NCBI GenBank assembly: GCA_049366815.1
Contig: JBMNCO010000214.1
Location: 1 to 63,620 of the forward strand
DNA: 63,620 nt
Reading direction: 5' to 3'
From: CAYNYM01 sp049366815
GTDB taxonomy: Bacteria > Desulfobacterota > DSM-4660 > Desulfatiglandales > HGW-15
Shown here: positions 1-10,500 of the stretch, piece after piece
How the letters are laid out: each line of letters starts with the position of its first letter
Position numbering within the stretch: position 1 is the stretch's first letter
Notes under the pieces: model-generated
The model's input: the letters and a program-made list of their open reading frames with translations, nothing else
What the model was told of the DNA's origin: nothing
The model's database searches: none
Translations under genes and position numbers: made by a program

Positions 1-81
1 AGGGGTGCAGGAGTACTTGATTGTGCTATCGACCCACAGGGCGTCCTGTAAGGACCATCCTGTGTTTTACCCGAGCAAAAA

Positions 82-801
82 CTATGCCTTTCCCGATGCA
101 GTCAATTCATCCATGAAGACCTTGTAAAATTTGGTGTTATCGGAAATGGCCTTTTTAAAAACTGCTGAAAGCCGGTCCATTTCTCTTTTGTTTATGACGA
201 CATTGGCGCTGAGGGCGAAAGACATCATATTGTCCATGGTCTTGAATCTATCCCCGAGGAGGGCTACAAATATACGCCGGCGGACAGACATGGACATTCG
301 GTTCAGGTAATTGAGAATGGGGCTCCTTTCCAGCGGTTGGCCGTCAAACCCATCGGAGAGTACGATAATGTCAAAATGGTGAAACCGCATCTTTCCTGTG
401 GCGTCTCTGGTATCCGCCGAAGCTATGAATCTGTACCCCAGTTCTTCTACAGAGCGCCTGATCTTGCTTTGGTGTTCCGGGGTGTTTTCCAGCACGAGGG
501 CCAATTTGATCCCTTCCTCAAAGAAATCGAGGGCCTTGTCATCACTGTAGTCCTCGTAGTTGTAACTGTCCCCATTCCTTCCGGCATCGGCATTGGGTTC
601 GATGAACTTCATCCGGAAATCATCCCCTTCCCGGGATTTCTCCGACGACGGGTTCACGGATGACCGGGGTGTCCCCGTCCGTGTGTCGACGGTGATCCTA
701 CGCTTACATTTTGGACAGGTGAGACTTACCACCTGATCCTTGGGAATCTTTTCGTCAGGAAGATTCAGTTTGGCTTTGCAGTCCTCGCAGGTAACCTCCA
801 T
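82..801 (-). CDS. Zinc-finger protein with pseudo-receiver-like domain
   Basis: The N-terminus (about residues 1-40) is an MJ0042-type zinc ribbon: a CEDC pair followed by a CPKC pair. A charged, probably disordered linker (about 45-95) follows. The remaining ~140 residues resemble a CheY-like receiver fold (strand ALVLENT, then FDIIVLSDGF). In the expected phospho-acceptor position the sequence reads Ser followed by Asp, so normal phosphorylation is doubtful. The gene lies 22 bp downstream of a PilT-family ATPase on the same strand, so a role in type IV pilus control is a reasonable inference but not shown. No membrane segment is seen. Confidence 0.7.
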   Translation of the reverse strand: MEVTCEDCKAKLNLPDEKIPKDQVVSLTCPKCKRRITVDTRTGTPRSSVNPSSEKSREGDDFRMKFIEPNADAGRNGDSYNYEDYSDDKALDFFEEGIKLALVLENTPEHQSKIRRSVEELGYRFIASADTRDATGKMRFHHFDIIVLSDGFDGQPLERSPILNYLNRMSMSVRRRIFVALLGDRFKTMDNMMSFALSANVVINKREMDRLSAVFKKAISDNTKFYKVFMDELTASGKA

Positions 802-823
802 TTTCCGCTCTCCTCAGAGGGTG

Positions 824-1996
824 TTAAAATTTGTCTTGCTTTCCGTAACTTGTGTCTATGGCCAGGCCTTCGATGTCCGTTGTCTTCTCTCCTCTGGCCG
901 CCTTGATGGCGTCCAGTGTCCTGCCCACAACGGCCCTCCTGGAGGCATAGCTCATAGCCGTTTCCTCCGTGATCAGGCCCTCCTTGTAAAGATCGGAGAT
1001 ACACTGGTCAAAGGTCATCATCCCGAAGGGACGGCTCTGTTCTATAATCTCATAAAAGGTTTTTCCCTCCGACTCTCCATTCAAAATAGAGTCTTTTGCC
1101 CGCAGACTGGTACCCATGATCTCAAATGCGGCCACACGGCCTCCTCCCACCTTTGGAAGGAGTCGCTGGCAGGCAATCCACCGGACGGTATCGGAGAGGC
1201 GGATCCTGATCTGTTTTTCCTCTTCCTGCTCAAACATGCCCACGATCCTGTTCACAGTCTGACCGGCGTCCACCGTATGGAGGGTGCTGAGGACGAGGTG
1301 GCCGGTTTCTGCAGCCGAGAGGCCGATTTCAACGGTCTCCCTGTCGCGCATTTCACCCACGAGTATGACCTTTGGGGCCTGCCTGAGTGCAGCACGAAGC
1401 CCGGATGAAAAGGTATCAAAGTCAATCCCCAGTTCCCTCTGGTTGAAGGTGGCCTTTTTCTGGGAGTGAACGTATTCGACGGGGTCTTCCAGGGTGACCA
1501 CATGGACCGGTGAGTTTTCATTGACGACGTTCAAAACAGCCGCGAGTGAGGTCGATTTACCGCTGCCTGTTGCTCCGGTGACCAGGATGATACCGTTTCT
1601 CTCACCGGCCATCTTTCGAAAGGCCTGGGGAAGCCTCAGTTCCTCGACCGTCGGCACCCTTGTGGCCAACTGTCGCATGACCGTCGTGTAATAGCCCTTT
1701 TGCGAAAATATATTGACTCTGAAACGGGCCTTTCCCGCCAACTGATAGGAAGAATCACAGGAACCCTCTTTTAGGAGGTTCCTGGTGAGGCGGCGATCTC
1801 CGTTGATCAGGTTGAGCGCAAAGACTTCGGCCTGAAAGGGGGTGAGTCGATCGATGGGTGGGGTCAGCGATACAGACTTAAGAAAGCCTGAGGATTCCAC
1901 CTGAAAGGGTTTGTCCACAGTAATGTTGAGGTCCGAGACATTGTCGTGGGATTCCAGCATCGCGGTAAGAATGTTATCGACCTGTTGCTGTCTCAT
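824..1996 (-). CDS. PilT/PilU-family type IV pilus ATPase
   Basis: A 390-residue secretion ATPase of the PilT family, which powers pilus retraction at the inner membrane base of the machine. An N-terminal PAS-like region (1-120) precedes the RecA-like ATPase core. The Walker A motif GATGSGKST lies at about 141-149, the Asp box at VTLEDPVEY, Walker B at VILVGEMRDRET (about 210-221) and the His box at TGHLVLSTLHT. The N-terminal SDLHL signature of PilT is altered to SDLNI. It is the second of two adjacent PilT paralogues, ending 53 bp after the first in transcription order; such pairs usually act as PilT and PilU. Assignment to PilU is inferred from position only. Confidence 0.88.
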   Translation of the reverse strand: MRQQQVDNILTAMLESHDNVSDLNITVDKPFQVESSGFLKSVSLTPPIDRLTPFQAEVFALNLINGDRRLTRNLLKEGSCDSSYQLAGKARFRVNIFSQKGYYTTVMRQLATRVPTVEELRLPQAFRKMAGERNGIILVTGATGSGKSTSLAAVLNVVNENSPVHVVTLEDPVEYVHSQKKATFNQRELGIDFDTFSSGLRAALRQAPKVILVGEMRDRETVEIGLSAAETGHLVLSTLHTVDAGQTVNRIVGMFEQEEEKQIRIRLSDTVRWIACQRLLPKVGGGRVAAFEIMGTSLRAKDSILNGESEGKTFYEIIEQSRPFGMMTFDQCISDLYKEGLITEETAMSYASRRAVVGRTLDAIKAARGEKTTDIEGLAIDTSYGKQDKF

Positions 1997-2049
1997 TGGC
2001 TGCTCTTCCTCCTAAGATCTCGATTTCCTGTCTTTCCCTATGGTCTTCC

Positions 2050-3132
2050 TTAGACCTCCGTAAAGTCGGAGGGCGGATTCTTGAGGAAAGGCAGGAATTT
2101 GCTCTTTTCGACCGCTTTGGTATAGGCGTCTTCGGTGGTAATGATCTTTTTCACCAGCAATGCCATAATCGCATCATCCAGGGTCTGCATGCCGTATTTT
2201 TTACCTGTCTGGATCATGGAGGTAATCTGAAAGGTCTTGCCTTCACGGATCAAATTTCTGACCGCCGGATTGGCGATCATGATTTCCAATGCGGCGACAC
2301 GCCCCTTGTTGTCTCTCCGTTTGAACAGGGTCTGGGACACGACCGCCCGGATGCCGTCCGCCAGGGTGTTGCGTATCTGTTCTTGCTGGGTAACGGGAAA
2401 GACCTCGATCACGCGGTCCACGGTCTTGGCCGAACTGGTGGTATGGAGGGTGCCGAAAACCAAGTGACCCGTCGCCGATGCCTCGATGGCCAGTGAAATC
2501 GTCTCAAGGTCCCGCATTTCTCCAACCATGATGATATCGGGGTCCTCCCTGAGCGCTCCCCTCAAGGCGGCCGCAAAGGAACGGGTATGGATGCCGACTT
2601 CCCGGTGATTGACCACGGCCTTTTCGCTCTTGTGAACGAACTCAATGGGGTCCTCAATGGTCAGGATGTGTTCCTTTCGCGTGATATTGGCTTCGTGCAC
2701 AATGGCCGCGAGGGTCGTGGATTTTCCGCTTCCCGTCGGCCCCGTGACCAGAACCAGGCCCCTGGGGAGCGTAGCGAGCCGTTTGATGACCGGCGGCAGA
2801 CCGAGTTGATCACAGGTGAGTATGGTTGAGGGAATTTCCCGGAAGACGGCGCCCAATCCGTTTTTCTGCTGGAAAAAATTGGCCCGATAGCGTGCAAGCC
2901 CTGGAATTTCATAGGCAAAGTCTACATCGCCTGTCTCTTCAAATTCCTTGATCTTGGGTTCAGGCGTTATTTCATAGAGCATGGACTTGAGATTGTCGTT
3001 GTTAAGAATCTGATATTTGACCCGTTCAAGCTCCCCGCCTATTCGAAGAACAGGTTGTTGGCCTGACAACAAGTGGAGGTCAGAAGCACCATGGTCATTC
3101 ATGAGTTTAAAAAAGGCATCAATCTGTGCCAT
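2050..3132 (-). CDS. pilT: Type IV pilus twitching motility ATPase PilT
   Basis: A 360-residue retraction ATPase of normal PilT length. The N-terminal ASDLHLLSGQQPVLR signature at about 16-30 is canonical. Walker A GPTGSGKST lies at about 131-139, followed by the Asp box LTIEDPIEFVH, Walker B DIIMVGEMRDLET and His box TGHLVFGTLHT. The start is an ATG preceded by a GGAGG ribosome-binding site 7 nt upstream. It is first in a three-gene minus-strand run with a second PilT-like gene and a zinc-finger protein. No pilus assembly genes are in the window, so the rest of the machine is encoded elsewhere. Confidence 0.93.
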   Translation of the reverse strand: MAQIDAFFKLMNDHGASDLHLLSGQQPVLRIGGELERVKYQILNNDNLKSMLYEITPEPKIKEFEETGDVDFAYEIPGLARYRANFFQQKNGLGAVFREIPSTILTCDQLGLPPVIKRLATLPRGLVLVTGPTGSGKSTTLAAIVHEANITRKEHILTIEDPIEFVHKSEKAVVNHREVGIHTRSFAAALRGALREDPDIIMVGEMRDLETISLAIEASATGHLVFGTLHTTSSAKTVDRVIEVFPVTQQEQIRNTLADGIRAVVSQTLFKRRDNKGRVAALEIMIANPAVRNLIREGKTFQITSMIQTGKKYGMQTLDDAIMALLVKKIITTEDAYTKAVEKSKFLPFLKNPPSDFTEV

Positions 3133-3489
3133 AATCGTCCTCCGGAAAAGACTGCATGCGTCTCGATTATATCCAGAAAAGAGTGTTGTTCAGCTCGAAA
3201 AGTTCAGTTTTTCAATTGGATGGCACATGCCTTCAGAGAAGAGCAAGCGCCGGAGCATGACAAATCCCACCGGCCTTTCTCTCGGGCCCACCACCGGCGT
3301 GACGGCAAATTCCGGGGCCAAACTCAGACGGCAAGCCGGGCTTCACTTCCGGCCTCCGGGCATCGGGGACTTGAGGATCTGATTCCTGTTATGCTCTGAA
3401 AATATCGGCACAATGAGGCATGTTCGATAGCAAATAATGAGGTCGGCGGTTATTTTTATCCGGATTGCCGGGCCTTTGCCTGGTGCGAA
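3133..3489. other. Intergenic stretch without a recognised gene
   Basis: These 357 bp separate the HDAC-family gene from pilT; both are read on the minus strand. The part next to pilT holds its ribosome-binding site. I see no convincing coding frame, RNA gene or strong terminator, only GC-rich sequence with a repeated CCACCGG word. Confidence 0.5.
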
Positions 3490-4536
3490 TTAGAGGCCGC
3501 TCCAGAAACGACCGTGAATCTCCCTGGCCTTTTCGGTCAATTCATCAAGAATACGTGAAGCCCTTTTGTTCGGCAGGTTCGAAGGCTCGGTGTGACTCAT
3601 CCCGGCCAATTCCATAAGTACGTGTTTTACCGAATCCCTCTGTCCCTCGATGTTATAGCCGCCCTCCAGGGTCAAGACGACCTTCCCCTGGCAGCAGGAA
3701 CGAGCTATCTCCATGACGGCTCGGGTCATTCCTGCAAATCCCTCACAGGTTACATTCATACCGCCCAGGGGGTCCCCCCCGTAACAGTCAAAACCTGCAG
3801 AGACGAGAATGAGTTGAGGCGCATATTCGAGGGCGATGGGTTTCAGGACCTTGTCGAACAGCCCCAGGTATTCAGTGTCTCCGCAACCCGGCGGCAGGGG
3901 AATGTTGACGGTGAAACCTTCTCCATGGCCTCTTCCGGCTTCTCTAAAAGATCCCGTCCCGGGGTAGAAGGGGTATTGGTGGGTGGAGAAGTAGAGGACG
4001 GAAAAATCCTCTTCGAAGGCGTGCTGGGTACCGTTTCCATGGTGGACATCCCAGTCAATGATAAGAATTCGATGCAGGCCGAGGTGTTTCTGGGCATATC
4101 TGGCGCCCACTGCAATGTTGTTGAAAAGGCAGAAACCCATGGCCCGCAATCTCTCGGCGTGGTGTCCCGGAGGGCGCACCAGCGCGAAGGCGTTATTCAA
4201 CGCCCCGGAGTAGACCAGGTTGATGGCCTCGCATAACCCGCCGGCCGCAATCAGAGCCGCTTCATAGGAACCCGGCGATGTCTGGGTATCGGGGTCCAGG
4301 TAGGTATATTTCTTACCTGCGGTCGAGGCCAGTCGGTCTACGTAGGTGGGGTCGTGAACCGTGAGGAGAACGTCTCTTGCAACAGGAGAGGGAGAAATGG
4401 CCTGAAGACGATTGACCATGTCATGATCGTCCAACATGGCGTAGATGGCCTCAAGACGTTCAGGGCATTCTACATGGTAGGCGCCCATGTAATGTTCCAA
4501 GAATCTTTCATCCCTTACAACGCCGGTCCGGGTCAC
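3490..4536 (-). CDS. Histone deacetylase family hydrolase (acetoin-utilisation/acetylpolyamine type)
   Basis: A 348-residue arginase/deacetylase-fold zinc hydrolase. The family motifs are all present: RPPGHHA (tandem active-site His pair), DWDVHHGNGTQ (zinc Asp and His), SAGFDCYGGDPLGG (zinc Asp) and LEGGYN near the C-terminus. Bacterial members deacetylate acetylated lysine on proteins (AcuC type) or acetylpolyamines; the substrate here cannot be told from sequence. Length is normal for the family and no signal peptide is seen, so it is cytoplasmic. It stands alone on the minus strand, with a divergent zinc-ribbon gene upstream. Confidence 0.9.
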   Translation of the reverse strand: MTRTGVVRDERFLEHYMGAYHVECPERLEAIYAMLDDHDMVNRLQAISPSPVARDVLLTVHDPTYVDRLASTAGKKYTYLDPDTQTSPGSYEAALIAAGGLCEAINLVYSGALNNAFALVRPPGHHAERLRAMGFCLFNNIAVGARYAQKHLGLHRILIIDWDVHHGNGTQHAFEEDFSVLYFSTHQYPFYPGTGSFREAGRGHGEGFTVNIPLPPGCGDTEYLGLFDKVLKPIALEYAPQLILVSAGFDCYGGDPLGGMNVTCEGFAGMTRAVMEIARSCCQGKVVLTLEGGYNIEGQRDSVKHVLMELAGMSHTEPSNLPNKRASRILDELTEKAREIHGRFWSGL

Positions 4537-4771
4537 TATTTCTCTCTCTTCGGGTAAAAGAAATGGAAACCTTAATATTACAGGCGGTTATGATCCGAGA
4601 TCCAAAAAAACAAGTCACTTCATGCCCTTCTTAGCACATTTTCCGTAAATGAGAAAGGAATTCTCTATTGACAAATCCATGCAAAATAGGATTTTTGTTT
4701 TTGTGGAATGCCGTTGCTTCTCTTGTGGCGGTATGTGGTTGTCGGCAACGGCGTTTGGAGGGGATGCCTGG

Positions 4772-5092
4772 ATGTTTTTTTTTATTGCGGGAATTCAACC
4801 GAAGAAAGTTGTCTTGCAGGACGAGCACAGGGTGTGCCCATCCTGCGGGCAATATAGCCTTCGCCTTGAGCGCATGGATCATTATCTTTCTCTTTTCTTT
4901 GTTCCCCTCTTCCGGGTAAAAAAGGGCGAACCATTTTGGGCGTGCCAAAGGTGCGGCCTTGTCAGCGGCGAATCCGGGGAGGTGCTACGCATATCCGCAA
5001 AAGAAGGCCGGCCTGTGTGTCCCCATTGCGGGAGATCACTGGAGCATGCCTACCGGTTTTGTCCCTATTGCGGCAACAGACTGCGTTCATGA
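4772..5092 (+). CDS. Small double zinc-ribbon protein
   Basis: A 106-residue protein read from the ATG at 4772, which has a GGAGGGG ribosome-binding site 8 nt upstream; the open frame extends further 5' but the added residues have no family resemblance. The N-terminus reads MFFFIAGIQPK, then CPSCG and CQRCG pairs form the first ribbon and CPHCG and CPYCG pairs at the C-terminus form the second. Proteins of this shape are widespread and uncharacterised in anaerobes. The stop overlaps the start of the next gene, so the two are translationally coupled. Confidence 0.75.
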   Translation: MFFFIAGIQPKKVVLQDEHRVCPSCGQYSLRLERMDHYLSLFFVPLFRVKKGEPFWACQRCGLVSGESGEVLRISAKEGRPVCPHCGRSLEHAYRFCPYCGNRLRS

Positions 5093-5463
5093 TGCCCAAG
5101 GGCGGATTCGGACCCGGGCCCCGTCAGAACAGGAAGCAGGCACAAATTTTCCCCGGAATGAGGATAACCGTGGACCAGAATACATTACTCGGCCAACTTG
5201 AAGAAGTAGCGCAGAGTCTGGGCGTTGAAGTCCGCTATGAAATGATCAAGAGAGAAGGCCTCTATTTTACGGGGGGGCTTTGCCGTATAAAGGGGGAATA
5301 TGTGGTGATCATCCATTCCAAGGCCGCCGCAGAGGACAAGATCCAGACCCTGGCCCAGGCCTTGAATCGTTTCGATCTCAGCCAGGTATACCTCCGTCCC
5401 GGCCTTAGAGAATTCCTTGATAATATTCCCCGTCAGGGAGGGTTGGCCTTAGAGGAGGAGTGA
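5089..5463 (+). CDS. Conserved protein of unknown function
   Basis: A 124-residue protein read from one of two ATG codons at 5089/5092 that overlap the stop of the preceding zinc-ribbon gene; an internal ATG at 5158 (MRITVDQNT) is a plausible alternative and may be the true start of the folded part. The region LEEVAQSLGVEVRYEMIKRE through GLREFLDNIPRQ is a compact alpha/beta sequence without cysteines, membrane segments or a catalytic motif that I recognise. The last 15 bp overlap the 3' end of the convergent carboxyltransferase gene. Confidence 0.65.
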   Translation: MMPKGGFGPGPRQNRKQAQIFPGMRITVDQNTLLGQLEEVAQSLGVEVRYEMIKREGLYFTGGLCRIKGEYVVIIHSKAAAEDKIQTLAQALNRFDLSQVYLRPGLREFLDNIPRQGGLALEEE

Positions 5464-7311
5464 TTTCCCCGCCTTCTTCTTTCCCGGTCTCTTCGAGGAA
5501 TAGGTTGTCTTCATATACAATTCCAGATATTTTGCAATGGCCATCTTCATATGTTTGCGTTCACAGATTTCCTGGATTCCTCGAATTTCGTGAAAATAGT
5601 CGATCTGATCATAGATGCCTTCCGATATCTGGTGAAGGTAGTTGGAGCGGATCAGTTTTTCGTCTACGTCAAATCCGCTCGATTTCATCACCCGGGGACC
5701 TGCAAAGATGACCATGGCTCCGGGTTCGGCGATGGTCACATCGCCCAGGGCGGCATAGCTGGCAATTGCGCCCCCCGTGGAAGGATCTGTCAGAATTGAA
5801 ATGTAAGGAAGCCCGTGGCGTTTGAGCCGGATTACGGATTCTACCGTCTTGACCATCTGCATCAAACCCGAAATTCCTTCGTAGAGTCTGGCCCCTCCGG
5901 AACAACACAGGCTGATTAAGGGGAGATTCTTCTGAATGGCATAGTCTACCGCTCTCCTGAATTTTTCCCCGAAGACCACGCCCATGGAACCTCCGCAGTA
6001 GTAAAATTCTCCGATGGCCATGATGACCGGGAAATGATGAATCCTCGCGCTGCCGACAACCAAGGATTCCTTGAAATGGGAGCGCCCTTCCTGACGAGCC
6101 AGAAAGTCCCGATAGTAGTCCGTGATTACGTCCTCATCCAGTAATTGATCGACCGTGAGATTACGGTAGAGTTCGTGGAAGCTTTCCGGGTCGGCCAGAC
6201 AGTCTATCCAGCCGGTAGCCCCCAGGGTGTAGGAATAGCCGCACTCAGGGCAGACATGAAAGTTGCTGAGGAATGTATTGAGTGGAATCAGTTTGCCGCA
6301 TCCCCTTTCCCTCTTTTCATGGCCGCTTACGGCACCGCACACAATGAACTCTTTGGTCGTCTCTTTTATCTCTATCCTCCCGTAATCGTCCGCGACCTCT
6401 GTCAAGCTGGAATAGTTTACAATCTTTATGTTCGGCGGGGTCTTGTAAAAGGCCTTTTTGATGGGCTTCTCGATATATCGCCTGAAGTCATAAAATTTTC
6501 CGCTCCCTTTGGAGAGGCCGTACTTTTTGGCCCTGTTCTGGCGCCTTCGGATGAGTTTCTGGATCTTCACCCGGGATACATCCTTGATTGATTTGACCAG
6601 GAATTGCCGTACACTCTCGGCCATGCCCTGGATATCGGTCACGTCCTTCGGGGAAGGCACAATTCTGTCAATCACACCCAGGGTCCTGAGCTCCTTGGCC
6701 GTGGGCTTCAGGATGGTCAGGGCGTCATTGATACGCGTTGAATCCCGAAAGACGATAGAGGCCATGCTTTCCGGAGGGGCCGTGGCATAGAGCGCATCAT
6801 CCATCTGCCCCCTGATGTCCGTCACCTGAAGGGCCAGGGCCCCGCCGCTTCCTCCTTCTCCCAGGACCAGGGATATGGTCCTGACCGGCAGGAGGAGGAA
6901 TTCTCTGATAAGGCGGGCGATGAAAAATGCCTGAAAACGCTGGGCGGAGTACATCGAGATGTCCGCCCCGTAGGTATCGACAAGGCAAAAAATGACCGTC
7001 TTTTCCTGTTCAGATGCACCGGCCTGCTTGAGCAGGTGGAGAATCTGGGAATGGCCGTCGGAGGTGAGCATACCGTAGTTCAGCTTCTTAAGGTCCTCCT
7101 TGCTCCTTAGATCCGATGGCCTCGGCTTTTGCTGTCCAATGACCACAAGATGTTTGTTCTGGAACTCACAGGAACCTGCCACCAGGGACATGTCCGAAGA
7201 TTCAATGGCTCGAAATTCGGGAAAGAGCTTCTCAATGATATCGGATGTCCTCGGACGGAAGGGGTGTCGGGTACGATTCTTGAATATGTCAACAAGGTCG
7301 TGTCTTGACAT
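5449..7311 (-). CDS. Fused acyl-CoA carboxylase carboxyltransferase (AccA-like + AccD-like)
   Basis: A 620-residue protein joining both carboxyltransferase halves. Residues about 1-260 match AccA (alpha), including GEGGSGGALAL and the LGVIDRIVP segment, but the AccA motif GAYPGxxAEERGQ is degenerate (reads GADISMYSAQR). After a basic linker, about 325-600 match AccD (beta): a four-cysteine zinc ribbon, SGGARLYEG and PSTGGAIASYA oxyanion-hole motifs. The reaction would transfer carboxyl from carboxybiotin to acetyl-CoA or another acyl-CoA. No biotin carboxylase or carrier gene is nearby. A separate ATG start with no near neighbour upstream for 252 bp suggests its own promoter. The altered alpha motif leaves the substrate open. 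Confidence 0.83.
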   Translation of the reverse strand: MSRHDLVDIFKNRTRHPFRPRTSDIIEKLFPEFRAIESSDMSLVAGSCEFQNKHLVVIGQQKPRPSDLRSKEDLKKLNYGMLTSDGHSQILHLLKQAGASEQEKTVIFCLVDTYGADISMYSAQRFQAFFIARLIREFLLLPVRTISLVLGEGGSGGALALQVTDIRGQMDDALYATAPPESMASIVFRDSTRINDALTILKPTAKELRTLGVIDRIVPSPKDVTDIQGMAESVRQFLVKSIKDVSRVKIQKLIRRRQNRAKKYGLSKGSGKFYDFRRYIEKPIKKAFYKTPPNIKIVNYSSLTEVADDYGRIEIKETTKEFIVCGAVSGHEKRERGCGKLIPLNTFLSNFHVCPECGYSYTLGATGWIDCLADPESFHELYRNLTVDQLLDEDVITDYYRDFLARQEGRSHFKESLVVGSARIHHFPVIMAIGEFYYCGGSMGVVFGEKFRRAVDYAIQKNLPLISLCCSGGARLYEGISGLMQMVKTVESVIRLKRHGLPYISILTDPSTGGAIASYAALGDVTIAEPGAMVIFAGPRVMKSSGFDVDEKLIRSNYLHQISEGIYDQIDYFHEIRGIQEICERKHMKMAIAKYLELYMKTTYSSKRPGKKKAGKSLLL

Positions 7312-7563
7312 GGCGATTATCCTTACTCAAAACCCTCGAAATATTCGGGTTATGGCTTCTTTTGCTGCAGGAATATCCAACCGGGTCTTTCTGTAAAACG
7401 AATTCCTGCCGAATCAGTTTGAAAATTTTTTAAACTAGCACGGTTTCGAGGTATGATCAACTGCCAATGCGATATTCTGAATCCGCAGTAAGATAAAACA
7501 GTTGGACGATGCTTGATACATGAAGAGGCCCCGGGTGGATGTCTCCCTTAACGCGCACCTCGA

Positions 7564-10500
7564 TCAGTGTTTGTCCCCATCGGACAGAGGGGACTCATTT
7601 TTGACGGCGTCATTCACGGCTTTGGACAGCCCCTTCAGCAGCCGGACAGGCGTGAGAAACAGTCTCTTCATGATTCCTGGAACGCCTTTCCCCAGGCTGT
7701 TAAAGGGCAAATACTCTACGCTGGGGTCCGCCCAGGGCCCCTGGGTCTTAAAGTTGTAGGTAAGAAAGGATTTTTCCTCCCCTGTCACGATGTGACCGAC
7801 GATCGGAATGCTGCTGACCACCGTATCAAGGGTCTCAAGGGGTCGGATTCCAAGGATAAAGTCAATTTTTTTGTCGGCAAGGTCCACTTTTCCCCCGGAT
7901 GCCACGGCATTCAACACCGGACTTTCCATGATCATGTCCCCGGTGGTGACCAATCCTTTGTCAATGACCAAGTCACCCCGCATCCTTTCAAAGTAAAAGC
8001 CTTCACGGCAGAGTTCCGGCGGCCGCTTTTTGAAAATTTTCTGGAGGCTCAAGAAATCCAAGATCTTGATAAAGACATTGGATTTGTATATCAGCCCCTT
8101 TTCAATAAGGACATCGGCATCCCCGGTCAGGCTGGAAATCAACTGGTTTTTGTCATTACCCCTGACTGAAAGAAAGGCCTTCATGGTGAGATCGCCCTCA
8201 AAGGGCTTCTCGGAGATCACAAGGGCCTCGAACAACTCCTGCAGGGGCTGTTCCTGGAGTTGAATGTCCCCCGTGAGGAACAGTTTGGCTTCCCCGCGTC
8301 TTTTCAGATATCCGAAGGCCTCCACCCGACCGTGTTCGAGATCGAGGGCCGATCTTTTGATGAAGATATCCTTTCCCCTTATATCTGCATCGGCCTCGAA
8401 GGGACCGCAAGTCAACCTCTTCCATTTTCCTTTCAAAACATCTGCGCGCAGGTGAAAATTCGACTTATCCCAAAACCTGCTTCCATCTGAGGTGTCATTG
8501 GATGAAAGGGGAAATTTATCTCCGGACAGGAAATCGGAAGCATCGACATAATCCGAGGACAGGGTCACTGCTCCCTGAAGCCCATCCCATCCAACGAATT
8601 CTCCTTCGATCGATAAACGGCTTTCCCCGACCTTGAGATTGCAGTGGGGAATGACGACTTTGTCCCCCAAGAATTGGCATGTGAAACTACACTGGTTCAC
8701 GGTGGAAGGGAACCGATTGAATGCCAGAGAGATATTTTCACCCCTCATCTGCCCTGTCATGCGGAGAGCGGAGGGATCATTGTTTTCGATATCCACAGAC
8801 AAGTCGCAGGTCAAAAGGCCTGTGACCGCCGTAGCGGTTGGGGCGGCCTTGAGCCCGAAATCCTTCAAATCGACAGCAGAGGCTGTAATTTTCAGTGGAG
8901 ACAAGGTCCTGGACTCCAGGCCGTAAGAACCTGACAGGGTCATGGAGGATGGACCAAATCCCAGATTGATCCGATGCAGGTTGATCCGGCCGCCGGGGCT
9001 GAAATCCATATCAAAGGAAATCTCACCGCCTCTTGCAGGAGGGGCGATGACAAGGTCGACCGTCTCAAATGCCACGCCGTCCAGGCCGGCCTTGCCCCGG
9101 CAGGACCACCTGTCCTCTTGCCGCTGGAGGGTCGCCTCACAGGGAAGGCGGCTGTTGAATGACAAGGCAATAGGGTCCCCGGGGTACCACAGGGGAAGAA
9201 TTTCATTCATGTCTATTTCACCGATGACATCGGCCCTTTGAATCGGATAACCGAGAGCCGGATCCCCCAAGACACCGGTGGCATGAAAGACAGAGTTGCC
9301 CCAGGAACCTCCGGCGCTGAAGCTGGTTTCTCCTTTTCGACTCATACGGATTTCAGCCCGATTCAGGGAAAGGGGCAGTGGCATGAACCCCGGATGAACG
9401 CGCACGTCACTGAAAACAAAATCACCCCTGCCGGCGCGGGGTAAGGGCCATTCATTCTCGTAGCGAAAGCCCGCCAGACACTCTAATCTGCCGGAAACGG
9501 GTCCCAGGCGATCAAGTGGCTGGGTGATGTTGGATGGAATAATAGCGATCTCTTTTTGCTGCATCAATTCCTGAAGGTCGAATGATCCATCAACCAGGGC
9601 CTCATAGACCGGGCTCTCATCGGTGATGCCTATCACGTTGAGTTCCGATCCTTTCAAGCGAGATTGCCCAAAACTCGCCTCTAAGTTCGAGATCTTGAAG
9701 TCCCCCGCATCATAGCCGACCTTTGCGGAGACATTTTCAAAGGGGCGTCCCATCCCCATGCCAAAGACCTTGAAATCCTCACACCCGATTTTCAACCTGA
9801 GTGCGGTTCGATTCTCCGGGCGGGCAAGGTCCCGAAATTGTGTTGAGGTACCCTTCAAGGAGAGTTCCTCCAGGCGCACCTTCCCTGAACAGAGGATGGG
9901 AAGAAGCCGGAAATCAAACCAGGGCGGGAGAAGAGGCCCGGGAAAGAGGTCCTTGACGGTCTCAAGACTCATATCATTGCTTTTCACTTCCATGGTTAGA
10001 TGCGGACCGTCCTGATGCTGAAAATTCAGGGCCATGGACATGGAGAAAGCAGCCTTCTCGGTTTTTACCTCCAGGGACGGGACGATTATTTCATGTCTGT
10101 CGATCTGTGACGCAAAATCGACGATTACACGGGGAATGTTGTATTCCTTCGTTCGAGTATTCCCTTGCAGGAGAAATCGAGGAGAGTCGACGATGATTCT
10201 GCCTCTGACTGGAAGCCGTTTATCAAGATCGCCCTCAATAATCAGTTGGGCTTGACATTCCCCTTCTTTTACGGGCAGTGAATCGGGCCAGGGAAACCAG
10301 CGCAAGGGGATGTTTTTTCCATCGAGGTCGAGATGGACCCTGGGGAGGGCCGAATTTTCTGGATGATAAGAGACCTCGCCTGCGATATCAAAGGAGGCCT
10401 GTTCTTCTTCAATACATGCATCGCCACGGAATCTAAGCCGGGCCCGAATTGTGCTCCCTGATTTCTCGAGGCGTGCATTCCCGGATATGTTTTCCAGAAA

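Noticed and set aside
3490..4536. HDAC gene and CBS-ACT gene as an acuC/acuB system
   Set aside because: The two genes are 36 kb apart with no acuA nearby, so a shared acetoin-type pathway is not supported.
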